A stretch of 64,000 nucleotides of DNA, from contig NZ_CP098774.1 of assembly GCF_028473665.1 (NCBI RefSeq), forward strand, positions 1,240,001-1,304,000, read 5' to 3'. The notes under the pieces are model-generated. The model searched no databases. It was not told the DNA's origin and was given only the letters and a program-made list of their open reading frames with translations. Position numbers and translations under genes: made by a program. The DNA is from Sphingomonas sp. QA11. Its GTDB lineage: Bacteria; Pseudomonadota; Alphaproteobacteria; Sphingomonadales; Sphingomonadaceae. Positions 26,041 through 34,927 of this stretch are shown here, in pieces; within the stretch, counting starts at the first letter, position 1; every line of letters begins with the position of its first letter.

Positions 26041-28716
26041 TCAGAACTTCACTTTGACGCCGGCCGAGAAATAGCGACCGATCACGTCGTAGTTCGCGTT
26101 GGTGTACGGAACATAGGGCGGGGCGACATCGAACATGTTGTTGACGTTGCCGAACAGGGTGAAGTCTCCCACCTTGAAGCGCAGGCCGAGGTCGACATAG
26201 GTCCGGCTGCTGATCTGGTTGTTCAGGATCGCCTGAGTCTTGCTGTAGATACCACCACCGACATAGCGTGCGCGCAGATCGGCCCCGAAACCTGCATTCT
26301 CATAGGTCACGGTGCCGGTCAGCCGCCATTTCGGTGTCGAGAAGGCAGTGTCCCCGCCAACGACGCCTGCGACATCCGTCGAGCTGTTGGCATTGGCAAT
26401 CATCAGATCGAAGATGTGATTGGCGAGCACGCGGAACCCGAGTTTGCCATTGCCCAGCGACGTCCGGTACGATGCCTCGATATCGAGCCCGCGGGTGCTG
26501 TACGAAACGAGGTTCCGATACGTAGCCGCAATTGACTCCATTGCACCGTTCGCGCCGCGGGTGATCACGCCGCCGCAGGTGGGATCATTGGGGTTCGTAC
26601 GGAAACACTGTGCGAGCGTGTCCGTCACGGTGACCACCGTGATCACATTGTCGATCTTGATGTCGTAATAATCGACCGAGACGCTGAATCCCCGCACGTA
26701 ATGCGGCGAATAGGAACCGCCGACCGTCAGGGTGTGGGAAATCTCGGGCGTCAGGTTGGGATTGCCGCCGGTATAGATTCTCACGCCGGCCTGGGTTGCT
26801 TGCCGGAAAGGATCGTAGAGGTCCGCGATATTGGTCGAGCGAGTGGAGAAATATTCGGGGACGCTCGGGGAGCGAATGTCACGCGAATAGACGGAACGCA
26901 GCAGCAGGTCATTGGCGAGGCGCAGCGTGCCGCCGGTTTTCCAGGACCAGATGCCACCGCTGGTGCTGTAGTCCGAATAGCGCGCCGCGCCGTTGATCTC
27001 GAAATGCACAGCATCCTTGAGATCGATCAGCGGCAGGTTGACCTCGCCGAAAACTTCCTTGACGCTGAAGCGGCCGTTGGTCGGCGCTGAGTTGAGCGTC
27101 GCAAAGGCATTCGCCTTGGACATCGGGTCGATATAGTTGGTGACGAGAGCTTCCCACCGGAAATCCGTACCAACGGCGATGTCCACCGGCCCGGCCCAGG
27201 TCGAGAAAGGATGGCCGTGAAGGCTGGCGCCCGCCGCGTCGAGCTTGATCGTGTTGATGGACCGGGTTCCGCCAAACGCATAGGCGACGCCCGCCGCGGA
27301 GATATTGCCGTTGCCGAGCAGGTTGATCGGCGTACAATTCGGATCGGTAACGGTGACGGCATTTACACGACATACCGGCGTGCCGTTCACCAGCACTGCG
27401 TCGATGGCGCGATCGAAATTCGCCTTGATCCGCTGGTTGTAGAGCGACTGGTCGCTCCGGACTTCGCCATGATCGTAATAGGCATCATAACCCCAGCCGT
27501 CGCCGAAACTTCCCTTGAGGCCGACCGAGCCTTCGAGGTTGCGGCGGGAGAACTTGAAGTTCAGCATGCGATTGGGGCCGACATCGTCAAGAATCCGGCC
27601 CAGCAGGAAGGGCCCGGTGACGCCGGCGGCGCTAAGCTGGCTGCGCGCGGCCGGCGTCAGGAACGCATTGTCCGGCATGATCGCCACGATCGGCGTTTCC
27701 GGGAAGAAGCTGTAGTTGCCCCACATGCGGCTGTAGCTGCCATCGGCCCAGAGCTTCAGGGAATCGGTGATATCGAAGGTGGCGCGCGCGTAAACATTGT
27801 TGCGCTGATAAGGCGAACTTACGGCGACATAGTCGTAGATGTTCTGGCCGTTGCCGCCGACGGTGAATTGACCCGCCGTCTGGCTGCCGAGCGGTAGCGG
27901 ACCGACGCTGCCGTCGGGGTTGAAGATCAGGTTGTAGGGCGTGCCATTGGTGCGCAGGAGCGATCCGCCGCGATTGAGGACGGTGTAGTTGACGTCGTTG
28001 GCGAGGATCAGCTTGCCATCGGGGCGCTGGAAGACGGATGATTCGAGATTGGGACGGTCCTTGCGGCCGAAGGCACCCTTTTCCTGAAGATAGTCGGCGG
28101 AAATCATGAAGTGGCCGCGATCGCCCGCGAAGCTCGTTCCCCATGCCATATCGACGCCGTAGCGGCCCATGTCGCCGCGCGAGGAGACGCCTGTCTGCGC
28201 ACCCATGCGCAAGCCCTTGAGTTCGTCGTCAAGGATGATGTTGACGACGCCGGCGACCGCGCCCGAACCCCAGGCGGCGGAGGCGCCGCCGGTGACGACG
28301 TCGACACGCTTGATGAGATTCTGCGGCACGATGTTGAGATCGTTGCTGCCCGTGAAGCGGTGTCCGTTGAGGAGGGTCAGCGTCCGCACGGCACCCAGCC
28401 CCCGCAGATCGGCGGTCGAGACGCCGCTGGTCGTGTTGCCCACCGTCGTCGCCGGAGTCGACGTGCCGCGGAACTGCGGCATATCGTTCAGGACCTGGGC
28501 AATGCTCGGGCGATTGCCCTGGCGCAGCTCAGCTTCGCCGACGACCGTGGTCGGCGTCGGCGCGTCGAAACCGGAACGCTGGATTCGCGATCCAGTGACC
28601 ACGATTTCATCCGCCGCTTCGGCATCGGTATCGGCCGTTTGCGCCGAAGCCGGCGCCAGGCTCAAGGCCATCGAGAGCGCGGTGCTGGTGTACCAGAACA
28701 GGCGAATGGACTTCAT
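26041..28716 (-). CDS. TonB-dependent outer-membrane receptor of the D-peptide locus
   Basis: 891 aa. Signal peptide (LSMALSLAPASAQ) is followed by a TonB-box-like DEIVVTGSRI and a plug domain (TTVVGEAELRQGN, IAQVLNDMPQFRG, LRGLGAVRTLTLLNGHR, VDVVTGGASAAWGSGAVAGVVNIIL). The rest is a 22-strand barrel ending in aromatic KF (AGVKVKF). The plug sequence is of the sphingomonad/Xanthomonas type used for carbohydrate or peptide uptake rather than siderophores. It lies convergent to the POT gene and closes the locus, so it is the likely outer-membrane entry for the peptides the locus handles. Its upstream region carries the same AT-rich palindrome seen near the XRE-cupin gene. Confidence 0.9.
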   Translation of the reverse strand: MKSIRLFWYTSTALSMALSLAPASAQTADTDAEAADEIVVTGSRIQRSGFDAPTPTTVVGEAELRQGNRPSIAQVLNDMPQFRGTSTPATTVGNTTSGVSTADLRGLGAVRTLTLLNGHRFTGSNDLNIVPQNLIKRVDVVTGGASAAWGSGAVAGVVNIILDDELKGLRMGAQTGVSSRGDMGRYGVDMAWGTSFAGDRGHFMISADYLQEKGAFGRKDRPNLESSVFQRPDGKLILANDVNYTVLNRGGSLLRTNGTPYNLIFNPDGSVGPLPLGSQTAGQFTVGGNGQNIYDYVAVSSPYQRNNVYARATFDITDSLKLWADGSYSRMWGNYSFFPETPIVAIMPDNAFLTPAARSQLSAAGVTGPFLLGRILDDVGPNRMLNFKFSRRNLEGSVGLKGSFGDGWGYDAYYDHGEVRSDQSLYNQRIKANFDRAIDAVLVNGTPVCRVNAVTVTDPNCTPINLLGNGNISAAGVAYAFGGTRSINTIKLDAAGASLHGHPFSTWAGPVDIAVGTDFRWEALVTNYIDPMSKANAFATLNSAPTNGRFSVKEVFGEVNLPLIDLKDAVHFEINGAARYSDYSTSGGIWSWKTGGTLRLANDLLLRSVYSRDIRSPSVPEYFSTRSTNIADLYDPFRQATQAGVRIYTGGNPNLTPEISHTLTVGGSYSPHYVRGFSVSVDYYDIKIDNVITVVTVTDTLAQCFRTNPNDPTCGGVITRGANGAMESIAATYRNLVSYSTRGLDIEASYRTSLGNGKLGFRVLANHIFDLMIANANSSTDVAGVVGGDTAFSTPKWRLTGTVTYENAGFGADLRARYVGGGIYSKTQAILNNQISSRTYVDLGLRFKVGDFTLFGNVNNMFDVAPPYVPYTNANYDVIGRYFSAGVKVKF

Positions 28717-29230
28717 GCATACCCCCCTTGTTTATAGATACGGAAAATCGGTTGCCATGCGCCCGGCTCCATTCTCGTTTTTTCAAACCGGAAGCCGTTA
28801 ACGATCTCAACATTTACCGATTGCGATAAGATCAGGTAGTTTCCGAAAATGCAATCCCAATTTGGATATAATTATCTTTTTTGGAAAATTTTCATTCAGA
28901 GAAACCCGTTCAGGTCGCTGGCATAAGGGTGGTGCGCCCGGTGGCGATTTAGGCCGCGCCGCCACTCTGGAGGGCCAAATGGATCATGCGGATCATTATA
29001 AATTATTGTAATATAAGTGAAATTATTGAGGCGGTTGGCGTGCGTCACGCCGCGGCAAGAGTCGGCCAGGGTGGAGCGGGAGATCATGAGCGCCCCTATT
29101 CGGTTCGCCGCGGAAATCCCGGTGATCGACGCTCGCGCCTTTGCCGAAGGCGGACACAATCATTCTGGCGGAATCGGTAGCCGGATGTCGGAGCCGGAAT
29201 CAGCGTGTGATACCGGTTGCGTCGAAGGTA
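28717..29230. other. Intergenic, 514 bases: receptor promoter and possible gene remnant
   Basis: The left part (28717-28900) is AT-rich and should hold the receptor promoter. The right part contains a short open frame starting at 29086 with a good ribosome site (listed separately). This is the border between the D-amino acid locus and the leucine-degradation genes. Confidence 0.5.
28884..28893. promoter_or_regulatory. Perfect palindrome GAAAATTTTC upstream of TonB receptor
   Basis: This is identical to the decamer at 6320-6329 and embedded in a 60-base AT-rich patch that also has CCAATTTGGATATAATTAT. It lies about 170 bases upstream of the receptor start. It is a candidate operator for the XRE-cupin regulator; sequence identity is the only evidence. 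Confidence 0.3.
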
Positions 29231-29313
29231 TCAGGCGGATTTTACGGAATCCGCCCGTTCGATCCGCGCGAGCACTGCGCCTTCGCTTACCTGTCCGCCA
29301 GCCTCGGCATTGA
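29086..29313 (+). pseudogene. Possible truncated start of a gene (75-codon open frame)
   Basis: ATG at 29086 follows GGAGCGGGAGATC, a good ribosome site. The first ~23 residues (MSAPIRFAAEIPVIDARAFA) read like the N-terminus of a real enzyme; IPVID-type starts occur in isopenicillin-N-synthase-like oxygenases. After that the sequence becomes non-protein-like and the frame runs antisense into the carboxylase gene end. It may be the leftover of a gene cut by a rearrangement, or chance. Confidence 0.22.
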
Positions 29314-31159
29314 GTTCAGCCACGATGCCGTCGAACGGGGCGACAAGGCTGTGCTCCATCTTCATCGCTTCCAGGGTGAGCAGCTTCTGGCCTTTGGTGA
29401 CGGCGTCACCCGCCACGACGTCGACCGCGATGATGCGGCCGGGCATGGGGGACAGGATCGCACCATCGGCGGCAGCGCCAGCGGCGCCTGCGCCCTCGAC
29501 GCGACAGGGCCGCGTCTCGAACGCTGCACCGCCTTCGAACAGGGTGGTGGACTGGCCGGCCTGCACAGCGTCCGGATTTTCGTCGGAACGTGAGTCTAGG
29601 ATATAGTCTACCTCGGTCGCGCGACCATCGACAGCCAGGCGAACCCGCCGATTGGCCGGCGCGTTCAGCCTGAACCCGAGCAGTCCGCGCAGCCTGTCGA
29701 AGTCCGGATCGCCGGCGTGGCCGGCAACGAAGTCGGCATGGAAGATCGCCCGATCGGCTGCCGCCTGAAGCAGCGCGGGCCCGGGCTCCGGCGCGCGCGC
29801 CAACCGGTCGGCGTGATCGGCGATGAAGCCGGTGGTGACGTCACCCGCGCGAAAGCAGGGTTCCTTCAGGAGCCGGGCGAGGAACCAGGCATTGGTCTTC
29901 ACCGGTTCGCACATCACCCGCGAGCAACCATCGGCCAGGGCGCCCAGCGCCTTGTCGCGAGTTGCCGAATGGGTGACCAGCTTTGCGATCATCGGGTCGT
30001 AGAAGGGCGATATCGTATCGCCCTCTTCGACACCGGTTTCGATCCGCAGGCTCTGCGGCAGTCGGAGACGGTCGAGAGGGCCGGTCGACGGGAGGAAGCC
30101 TGTTGCCGGGTTCTCGGCATAGAGTCGCGCTTCCATCGCCCATCCGTTGATGGAAAGCTCATCCTGCCGTTTGGGCAACATCTCGCCGCTGGCGACACGG
30201 AGCTGCCATTCGACCAGGTCCTGTCCGGTGATTTCCTCGGTGACGGGATGCTCGACTTGAAGGCGGGTGTTCATCTCCATGAACCAGATGCGGTCGGCGC
30301 GCAGGCCATCGCTTGCATCGGCGATGAACTCGATCGTGCCGGCGCCAACATAGTCGACCGCCTTTGCTGCCTTGACCGCGGCGGCGCAGATCGCTTCCCG
30401 CGTGGTCTCGTCCATGCCGGGGGCAGGGGCTTCCTCGATCACCTTCTGGTGACGACGCTGGAGCGAGCAGTCGCGCTCGAACAGATGCACGACATTGCCG
30501 TGCGTGTCGCCGAACACCTGCACCTCGATATGCCGGGGCGAGAGGATGTATTTCTCGATCAGCACCTGGGTGTTGCCGAAGGAGGAGGCCGCCTCGCGCT
30601 GGCAGGAGAGCAGGGCGTCGGCAAAGTCGTCAGGTGCATTGACCCGGCGCATGCCCTTGCCGCCACCGCCGGCGACCGCCTTGATCAGCACGGGATAGCC
30701 AACCTTGGCAGCCTCGGCGGCGAGGCGTTCGGGGGACTGGTCGTCGCCGAGATAGCCCGGGGTCACCGGCACGCCGGCTGCGATCATCCGCTGCTTGGCG
30801 GCGTCCTTCAGGCCCATCGCGCGGATGCTGTCGGGCTTCGGCCCGACCCAGACGATGCCGGCATCGATCACGGCCTGGGCGAAGTCGGCATTCTCGGAGA
30901 GGAAGCCATACCCCGGATGGATCGCCTCGGCGCCTGTCTGTTTTGCGGCGGCGATGATCTTCTCGCCCACCAGATAGCTTTCGCGGGCGGGCGACGGGCC
31001 GATAGGCACTGCCTCATCGGCCTGGCGGACATGCAGCGCCTTTGCATCGGCGTCCGAATAGACCGCGACCGTGCGCACCCCCAGCTTCCGCGCGGTGCGG
31101 ATGATCCGGCAGGCGATCTCGCCCCGATTGGCGATGAGAAGGGATTTGATCATCGTCAT
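29231..31159 (-). CDS. mccA: Methylcrotonyl-CoA carboxylase alpha subunit (biotin carboxylase plus biotin carrier)
   Basis: 642 aa from ATG at 31159, which overlaps the beta-subunit stop (TGATG); a second ATG at 31153 is possible. Biotin carboxylase domain at residues ~1-450 (IKSLLIANRGEIACRIIRTA, ATP-grasp KAVAGGGGKGMR, RDCSLQRRHQKVIEEAPAP, EMNTRLQVEHPVTE). A middle linker domain follows, and the biotin carrier domain ends with EAMKMEH (biotin on Lys600). The complex carboxylates 3-methylcrotonyl-CoA in leucine breakdown. The neighbouring isovaleryl-CoA dehydrogenase supports this over acetyl- or propionyl-CoA carboxylase. No AUH hydratase or HMG-CoA lyase gene lies in this cluster. Confidence 0.9.
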   Translation of the reverse strand: MTMIKSLLIANRGEIACRIIRTARKLGVRTVAVYSDADAKALHVRQADEAVPIGPSPARESYLVGEKIIAAAKQTGAEAIHPGYGFLSENADFAQAVIDAGIVWVGPKPDSIRAMGLKDAAKQRMIAAGVPVTPGYLGDDQSPERLAAEAAKVGYPVLIKAVAGGGGKGMRRVNAPDDFADALLSCQREAASSFGNTQVLIEKYILSPRHIEVQVFGDTHGNVVHLFERDCSLQRRHQKVIEEAPAPGMDETTREAICAAAVKAAKAVDYVGAGTIEFIADASDGLRADRIWFMEMNTRLQVEHPVTEEITGQDLVEWQLRVASGEMLPKRQDELSINGWAMEARLYAENPATGFLPSTGPLDRLRLPQSLRIETGVEEGDTISPFYDPMIAKLVTHSATRDKALGALADGCSRVMCEPVKTNAWFLARLLKEPCFRAGDVTTGFIADHADRLARAPEPGPALLQAAADRAIFHADFVAGHAGDPDFDRLRGLLGFRLNAPANRRVRLAVDGRATEVDYILDSRSDENPDAVQAGQSTTLFEGGAAFETRPCRVEGAGAAGAAADGAILSPMPGRIIAVDVVAGDAVTKGQKLLTLEAMKMEHSLVAPFDGIVAELNAEAGGQVSEGAVLARIERADSVKSA

Positions 31160-32760
31160 CACATTCTGAAGACGCCGAACTGCGCGCGTTCTGGCACAGG
31201 GGCGTTGAGGGTTGCGGCGAGGGCGAGTCCGAGCACGTCGCGGGTCTGGGCGGGATCGATGATGCCGTCGTCCCAGAGGCGGGCGGTGGCGTGCCAGGGA
31301 TTGCCCTCGTCCTCGTATTTCTGGCGGATCGGGGCCTTGAACGCCTCGGCCTGTTCCTCGCTCCAGCTTTCCGCATCGCGGTGGACGGTGGCGAGCACCG
31401 AGGCAGCCTGCTCGCCGCCCATCACGCTGATCCGGCTGTTGGGCCAGGAGAACAGGAAACGCGGGGAATAGGCCCTGCCGCACATGCCGTAATTACCCGC
31501 ACCGAAGCTGCCGCCGATCAGGATGGTGATCTTGGGCACGCTTGCGGTGGCGACCGCGGTGACGAGCTTCGCGCCGTGCTTGGCGATGCCCTCCGCCTCG
31601 TAGCGCCCACCGACCATGAAGCCCGAGATGTTTTGCAGGAACAGCAGCGGAATGCGCCGCTGGCAGGCGAGCTCGATGAAGTGGGCGCCCTTCACCGCGC
31701 TCTCCGAGAACAGCACGCCGTTATTGGCGAGGATCGCCACCGGCATGCCCCAGATATGCGCAAAGCCGCAGACGAGGGAGCTGCCATACAGCGCCTTGAA
31801 CTCGTGAAACTCGGACCCGTCGACCAGCCGGGCGATCACTTCGTGCACGTCATAGGGCGCACGGACGTCGTTTGGAATGATGCCGTACAGTTCTTCCGCA
31901 TCGAACTTCGGTGGACGCGGCTCCTTCAGGGCGATGTCGGGCTTGCGGTTCTCGGGCAGCGTCGAGACGATGTCGCGCACGATGGTCAGCGCATGCTCGT
32001 CATTCTCGGCGACATGGTCGACCACGCCCGACTTGCGGCCATGAGTCTCGGCGCCGCCAAGCTCCTCGGCCGAGATCACCTCGCCGGTCGCCGCCTTCAC
32101 CAGAGGCGGTCCGGCGAGGAAGATCGTGCCCTGGTTGCGCACGATCACCGTCTCGTCGGACATCGCCGGGACATAGGCGCCGCCTGCCGTGCAACTGCCC
32201 ATCACGCAGGCGATCTGCGGGATGCCCTTGGCTGACATATTGGCCTGGTTGAAGAAGATCCGCCCGAAATGATCGCGGTCGGGGAACACCTCGGCCTGGT
32301 GCGGCAGGTTGGCGCCGCCTGAATCGACCAGATAGATGCAGGGCAGGTGGTTCGCCTCGGCGATCTCCTGCGCGCGCAGGTGCTTCTTCACGGTCAGCGG
32401 ATAATAGGTCCCGCCCTTCACCGTCGCGTCGTTGCACACGATCATCACCTGCCGGCCAGACACCCGGCCGATCCCGGCGATCATGCCAGCCCCCGGCACC
32501 TCATCGTCGTACAGGCCGTTCGCGACCAGCTGGCCGATCTCCAGGAAGGGCGATCCCGGATCGAGCAGCCGCTCCACCCGCTCGCGCGGCAGCAGCTTGC
32601 CCCGCGAAACATGTCGCTCGCGGCTCTTCTCCGATCCCCCCAGCGCCTTCAGCGCCACGTCCGACCGAAGCCGCTCCGCCAGCCCGCGATTGTGCACCGC
32701 ATTTGCCCGAAAGACCTCGCTCTCAGGCGACAGCTTGCTCTCCAACGCTGGCGCGCTCAT
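31159..32760 (-). CDS. mccB: Methylcrotonyl-CoA carboxylase beta subunit (carboxyltransferase)
   Basis: 533 aa, about the usual length for this subunit. Carboxyltransferase hallmarks: [57 protein letters not shown], and [20 protein letters not shown] with an oxyanion-hole glycine pair. [26 protein letters not shown] sequence ([17 protein letters not shown]) forms the second half. It transfers the carboxyl group from biotin to 3-methylcrotonyl-CoA. Its ATG overlaps the isovaleryl-CoA dehydrogenase stop (ATGA) and its stop overlaps the alpha-subunit start, so the three are made together. Confidence 0.93.
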   Translation of the reverse strand: MSAPALESKLSPESEVFRANAVHNRGLAERLRSDVALKALGGSEKSRERHVSRGKLLPRERVERLLDPGSPFLEIGQLVANGLYDDEVPGAGMIAGIGRVSGRQVMIVCNDATVKGGTYYPLTVKKHLRAQEIAEANHLPCIYLVDSGGANLPHQAEVFPDRDHFGRIFFNQANMSAKGIPQIACVMGSCTAGGAYVPAMSDETVIVRNQGTIFLAGPPLVKAATGEVISAEELGGAETHGRKSGVVDHVAENDEHALTIVRDIVSTLPENRKPDIALKEPRPPKFDAEELYGIIPNDVRAPYDVHEVIARLVDGSEFHEFKALYGSSLVCGFAHIWGMPVAILANNGVLFSESAVKGAHFIELACQRRIPLLFLQNISGFMVGGRYEAEGIAKHGAKLVTAVATASVPKITILIGGSFGAGNYGMCGRAYSPRFLFSWPNSRISVMGGEQAASVLATVHRDAESWSEEQAEAFKAPIRQKYEDEGNPWHATARLWDDGIIDPAQTRDVLGLALAATLNAPVPERAQFGVFRM

Positions 32761-33899
32761 GCTCCGATGAGTTCCCGGCCGATGAGCATGCGGCGTATTT
32801 CGTTGGTGCCTGCGCCGATATCGAGGAGCTTTGCATCGCGCAGGAAGCGCTCGACCGGCCAGTCCCTGGTGTAGCCGGCGCCGCCAAGCGCCTGGACTGC
32901 CTCGCCCGCGACGCGGAAGGCGTTCTCGCTGGCGAGCAGGATGGCGCCGGCAGCATCGAAGCGGGTGGTCTTGCCGGCGTCGCAGGCGCGGGCGACGGCA
33001 TAGACATAGGCACGTGCCGAATTGAGCGCGACATACATGTCGGCGACCTTTGCCTGCATCAGCTGGAAGGCGCCGATCGGTTTGCCGAACTGCTTGCGCT
33101 CGCGCAAATACGGCAGCACCACGTCGAGACAGGCCTGCATGATGCCGAGCTGGATGCCGGCAAGCACGGTGCGCTCATAGTCCAGCCCTGACATCAGCAC
33201 GCCTACACCGCCATTGACCGGCCCCATGACATTCTCGTGCGGCACCTCGCAATCGGTGAACACCAGTTCGGCGGTGGGTGATCCGCGCATGCCCATCTTG
33301 TCGATCTTCTGGCCGATCGAGAAGCCGGGCATGTCCTTCTCGATCAGGAAGGTAGTGATGCCGCGACTGCCCTCGCCGGTCTTGGCATAGACGACCAGCG
33401 TGTCGGCATAGGCGGCGTTGGTGATCCAGAACTTGGTGCCGTTGAGCACATAGCCGGCATCGGTCTCCTGCGCGCGCAGCTTCATCGAGACGACGTCGGA
33501 ACCGGCGCCAGCCTCGGACATGGCAAGGCTGCCGACATGCTCGCCCGAGACGAGCTTGGGCAGGTACTTCGCCTTCTGCTCTGGGTTCGCCCAGCGGCGG
33601 ATCTGGTTGACGCACAGGTTCGAATGCGCGCCGTAGCTGAGGCCGATCGAGGCCGAGGCGCGGCTCACTTCCTCGCAGGCGATGACATGCTCGAGATAGC
33701 CGAGGCCAAGTCCGCCAAACTCCTCCTCCACCGTGATGCCGTGCAGGCCGAGCTCGCCCATCGCTGGCCACAATTCCTTCGGAAACCAGTCCTCAGCGTC
33801 GATCCGCGCCGCCAGCGGCGCGATCTGCTCACTCGCAAAACGCTGCGTCACATCGCGGATCATGTCCGCATTCTCGCCAAGCGCGAAATCTAGGGTCAT
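32757..33899 (-). CDS. ivd: Isovaleryl-CoA dehydrogenase
   Basis: 380 aa from ATG at 33899, with GGAGAG about ten bases upstream; an ATG at 33956 would add 19 residues that do not fit the family. Acyl-CoA dehydrogenase domains are in order: helical N domain ([18 protein letters not shown]), FAD site ([33 protein letters not shown]) and C-terminal helices ([52 protein letters not shown]). The catalytic Glu lies in the [13 protein letters not shown] / YERTVLAG arrangement typical of isovaleryl-CoA dehydrogenase, where YE precedes RTVLA. It oxidises isovaleryl-CoA to 3-methylcrotonyl-CoA, feeding MccAB. Confidence 0.92.
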   Translation of the reverse strand: MTLDFALGENADMIRDVTQRFASEQIAPLAARIDAEDWFPKELWPAMGELGLHGITVEEEFGGLGLGYLEHVIACEEVSRASASIGLSYGAHSNLCVNQIRRWANPEQKAKYLPKLVSGEHVGSLAMSEAGAGSDVVSMKLRAQETDAGYVLNGTKFWITNAAYADTLVVYAKTGEGSRGITTFLIEKDMPGFSIGQKIDKMGMRGSPTAELVFTDCEVPHENVMGPVNGGVGVLMSGLDYERTVLAGIQLGIMQACLDVVLPYLRERKQFGKPIGAFQLMQAKVADMYVALNSARAYVYAVARACDAGKTTRFDAAGAILLASENAFRVAGEAVQALGGAGYTRDWPVERFLRDAKLLDIGAGTNEIRRMLIGRELIGA

Positions 33900-33969
33900 G
33901 TCCAACGCTGCTCTCCATTCAATCTTTCCACGGTGATAGCACGTGGCAGGAATCAAGAAAAATTGAACA

Positions 33970-33987
33970 TATAGTGCCTATGCTATA
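33970..33987 (+). promoter_or_regulatory. LysR-type box between ivd and lysR
   Basis: TATAG (33970-33974), 8 bases, CTATA (33983-33987): an inverted repeat with the T-N11-A spacing of LysR binding sites, placed between the two divergent genes. It ends next to the regulator start, so autorepression is likely. Confidence 0.45.
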
Positions 33988-33997
33988 GATGGTATCT

Positions 33998-34882
33998 ATG
34001 ATTGATCGTTATCTGCTGCGGTATTTCCTGGCCGTTATCGACCATGGCAATTTCTCTCGTGCCGCCGGGGCTTGCAGCGTGTCGCAGCCGACGCTCTCGG
34101 TTGGTATCGCCAAGCTCGAGCGCGAACTCGGCCAGATGCTATTCCACCGCACCAACCGGCGGATCGAATTGACCGAGGCTGGCGCGCGCTTTGCCGCGTC
34201 AGCCCGGCGGATCGAGGCGGAATTCCTCCTTGCCGAGCGCGCCGTGCAGGAAACGCCAGCGCGTGAGACGTTTCGCCTTGGCGTGCTGGCGACGATTCCG
34301 ACGCCGTTGATCGAGGATTTCCTGATCGAGCTGCGCCGCGAAGGCTCGGCAATGCGGCTTGAGATCGTCGAGGCCGGCGAGCGCGACCTCAATGAGCGCC
34401 TCGGGCGCGGGCGAATCGACGCCGCTGTGACGCTGCTACGCGGCGATCGCGACAAGCAATCGGGTATCTCGCTTTTCTCGGAAGGCTATTCGCTGGCGAT
34501 GGCGGCCGACCATCCGCTCGCCCATCTGCCTGTGATCGAACCGCGCCAACTCGCCGACAATGTGATGATCGTGCGTCGCCAATGCGAGTTACTGTCCGAG
34601 ACGAGTCGCTATTTCACCAGCCATGGTGTTCGCCCATTTTTTGCGGCGCGCACCACCAATGAGGATCGCGCCCTGGCCCTTGTCCGCCGCGGCCTCGGGG
34701 TGACAGTGATGCCCGACTGCTTTCGTCATGCCGGTGTGGTGCGCCCGGCTCTGGCCGATTTTGCCTTTACCCGCACGATCGGGATGGTGTCGGCGGCGCA
34801 TGCCGATCCCCAAACGATCGAGCGGAGCAACATCGTTCAGGCACTTCGCCGCACGTTGACGAGACCAGTAACGGACGCCTGA
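33998..34882 (+). CDS. LysR-family regulator of the leucine degradation genes
   Basis: 294 aa from ATG at 33998 (MIDRYLLRYFLAVI, the usual family opening); ATG at 33989 would add three residues and abut the inverted repeat. Residues 1-60 are the winged helix (GNFSRAAGACSVSQPTLSVGIAKLERELG). The periplasmic-binding-like effector domain follows (FRLGVLATIPTPLIEDFL, DAAVTLLRG, GLGVTVMPD). It is divergent from ivd, so it probably senses an intermediate of leucine breakdown and controls ivd-mccBA. Many bacteria use MerR-type LiuR here, so a LysR is a variant arrangement. Confidence 0.85.
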   Translation: MIDRYLLRYFLAVIDHGNFSRAAGACSVSQPTLSVGIAKLERELGQMLFHRTNRRIELTEAGARFAASARRIEAEFLLAERAVQETPARETFRLGVLATIPTPLIEDFLIELRREGSAMRLEIVEAGERDLNERLGRGRIDAAVTLLRGDRDKQSGISLFSEGYSLAMAADHPLAHLPVIEPRQLADNVMIVRRQCELLSETSRYFTSHGVRPFFAARTTNEDRALALVRRGLGVTVMPDCFRHAGVVRPALADFAFTRTIGMVSAAHADPQTIERSNIVQALRRTLTRPVTDA

Positions 34883-34927
34883 TAGCGGAACGGCCTACCT
34901 CGCTGTCAGAGCTGGCCCGGGTGGGAA

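Noticed and set aside
29717..31471. 584-codon open frame antisense to the carboxylase alpha subunit
   Set aside because: Shadow frame; the minus strand carries intact biotin carboxylase motifs.
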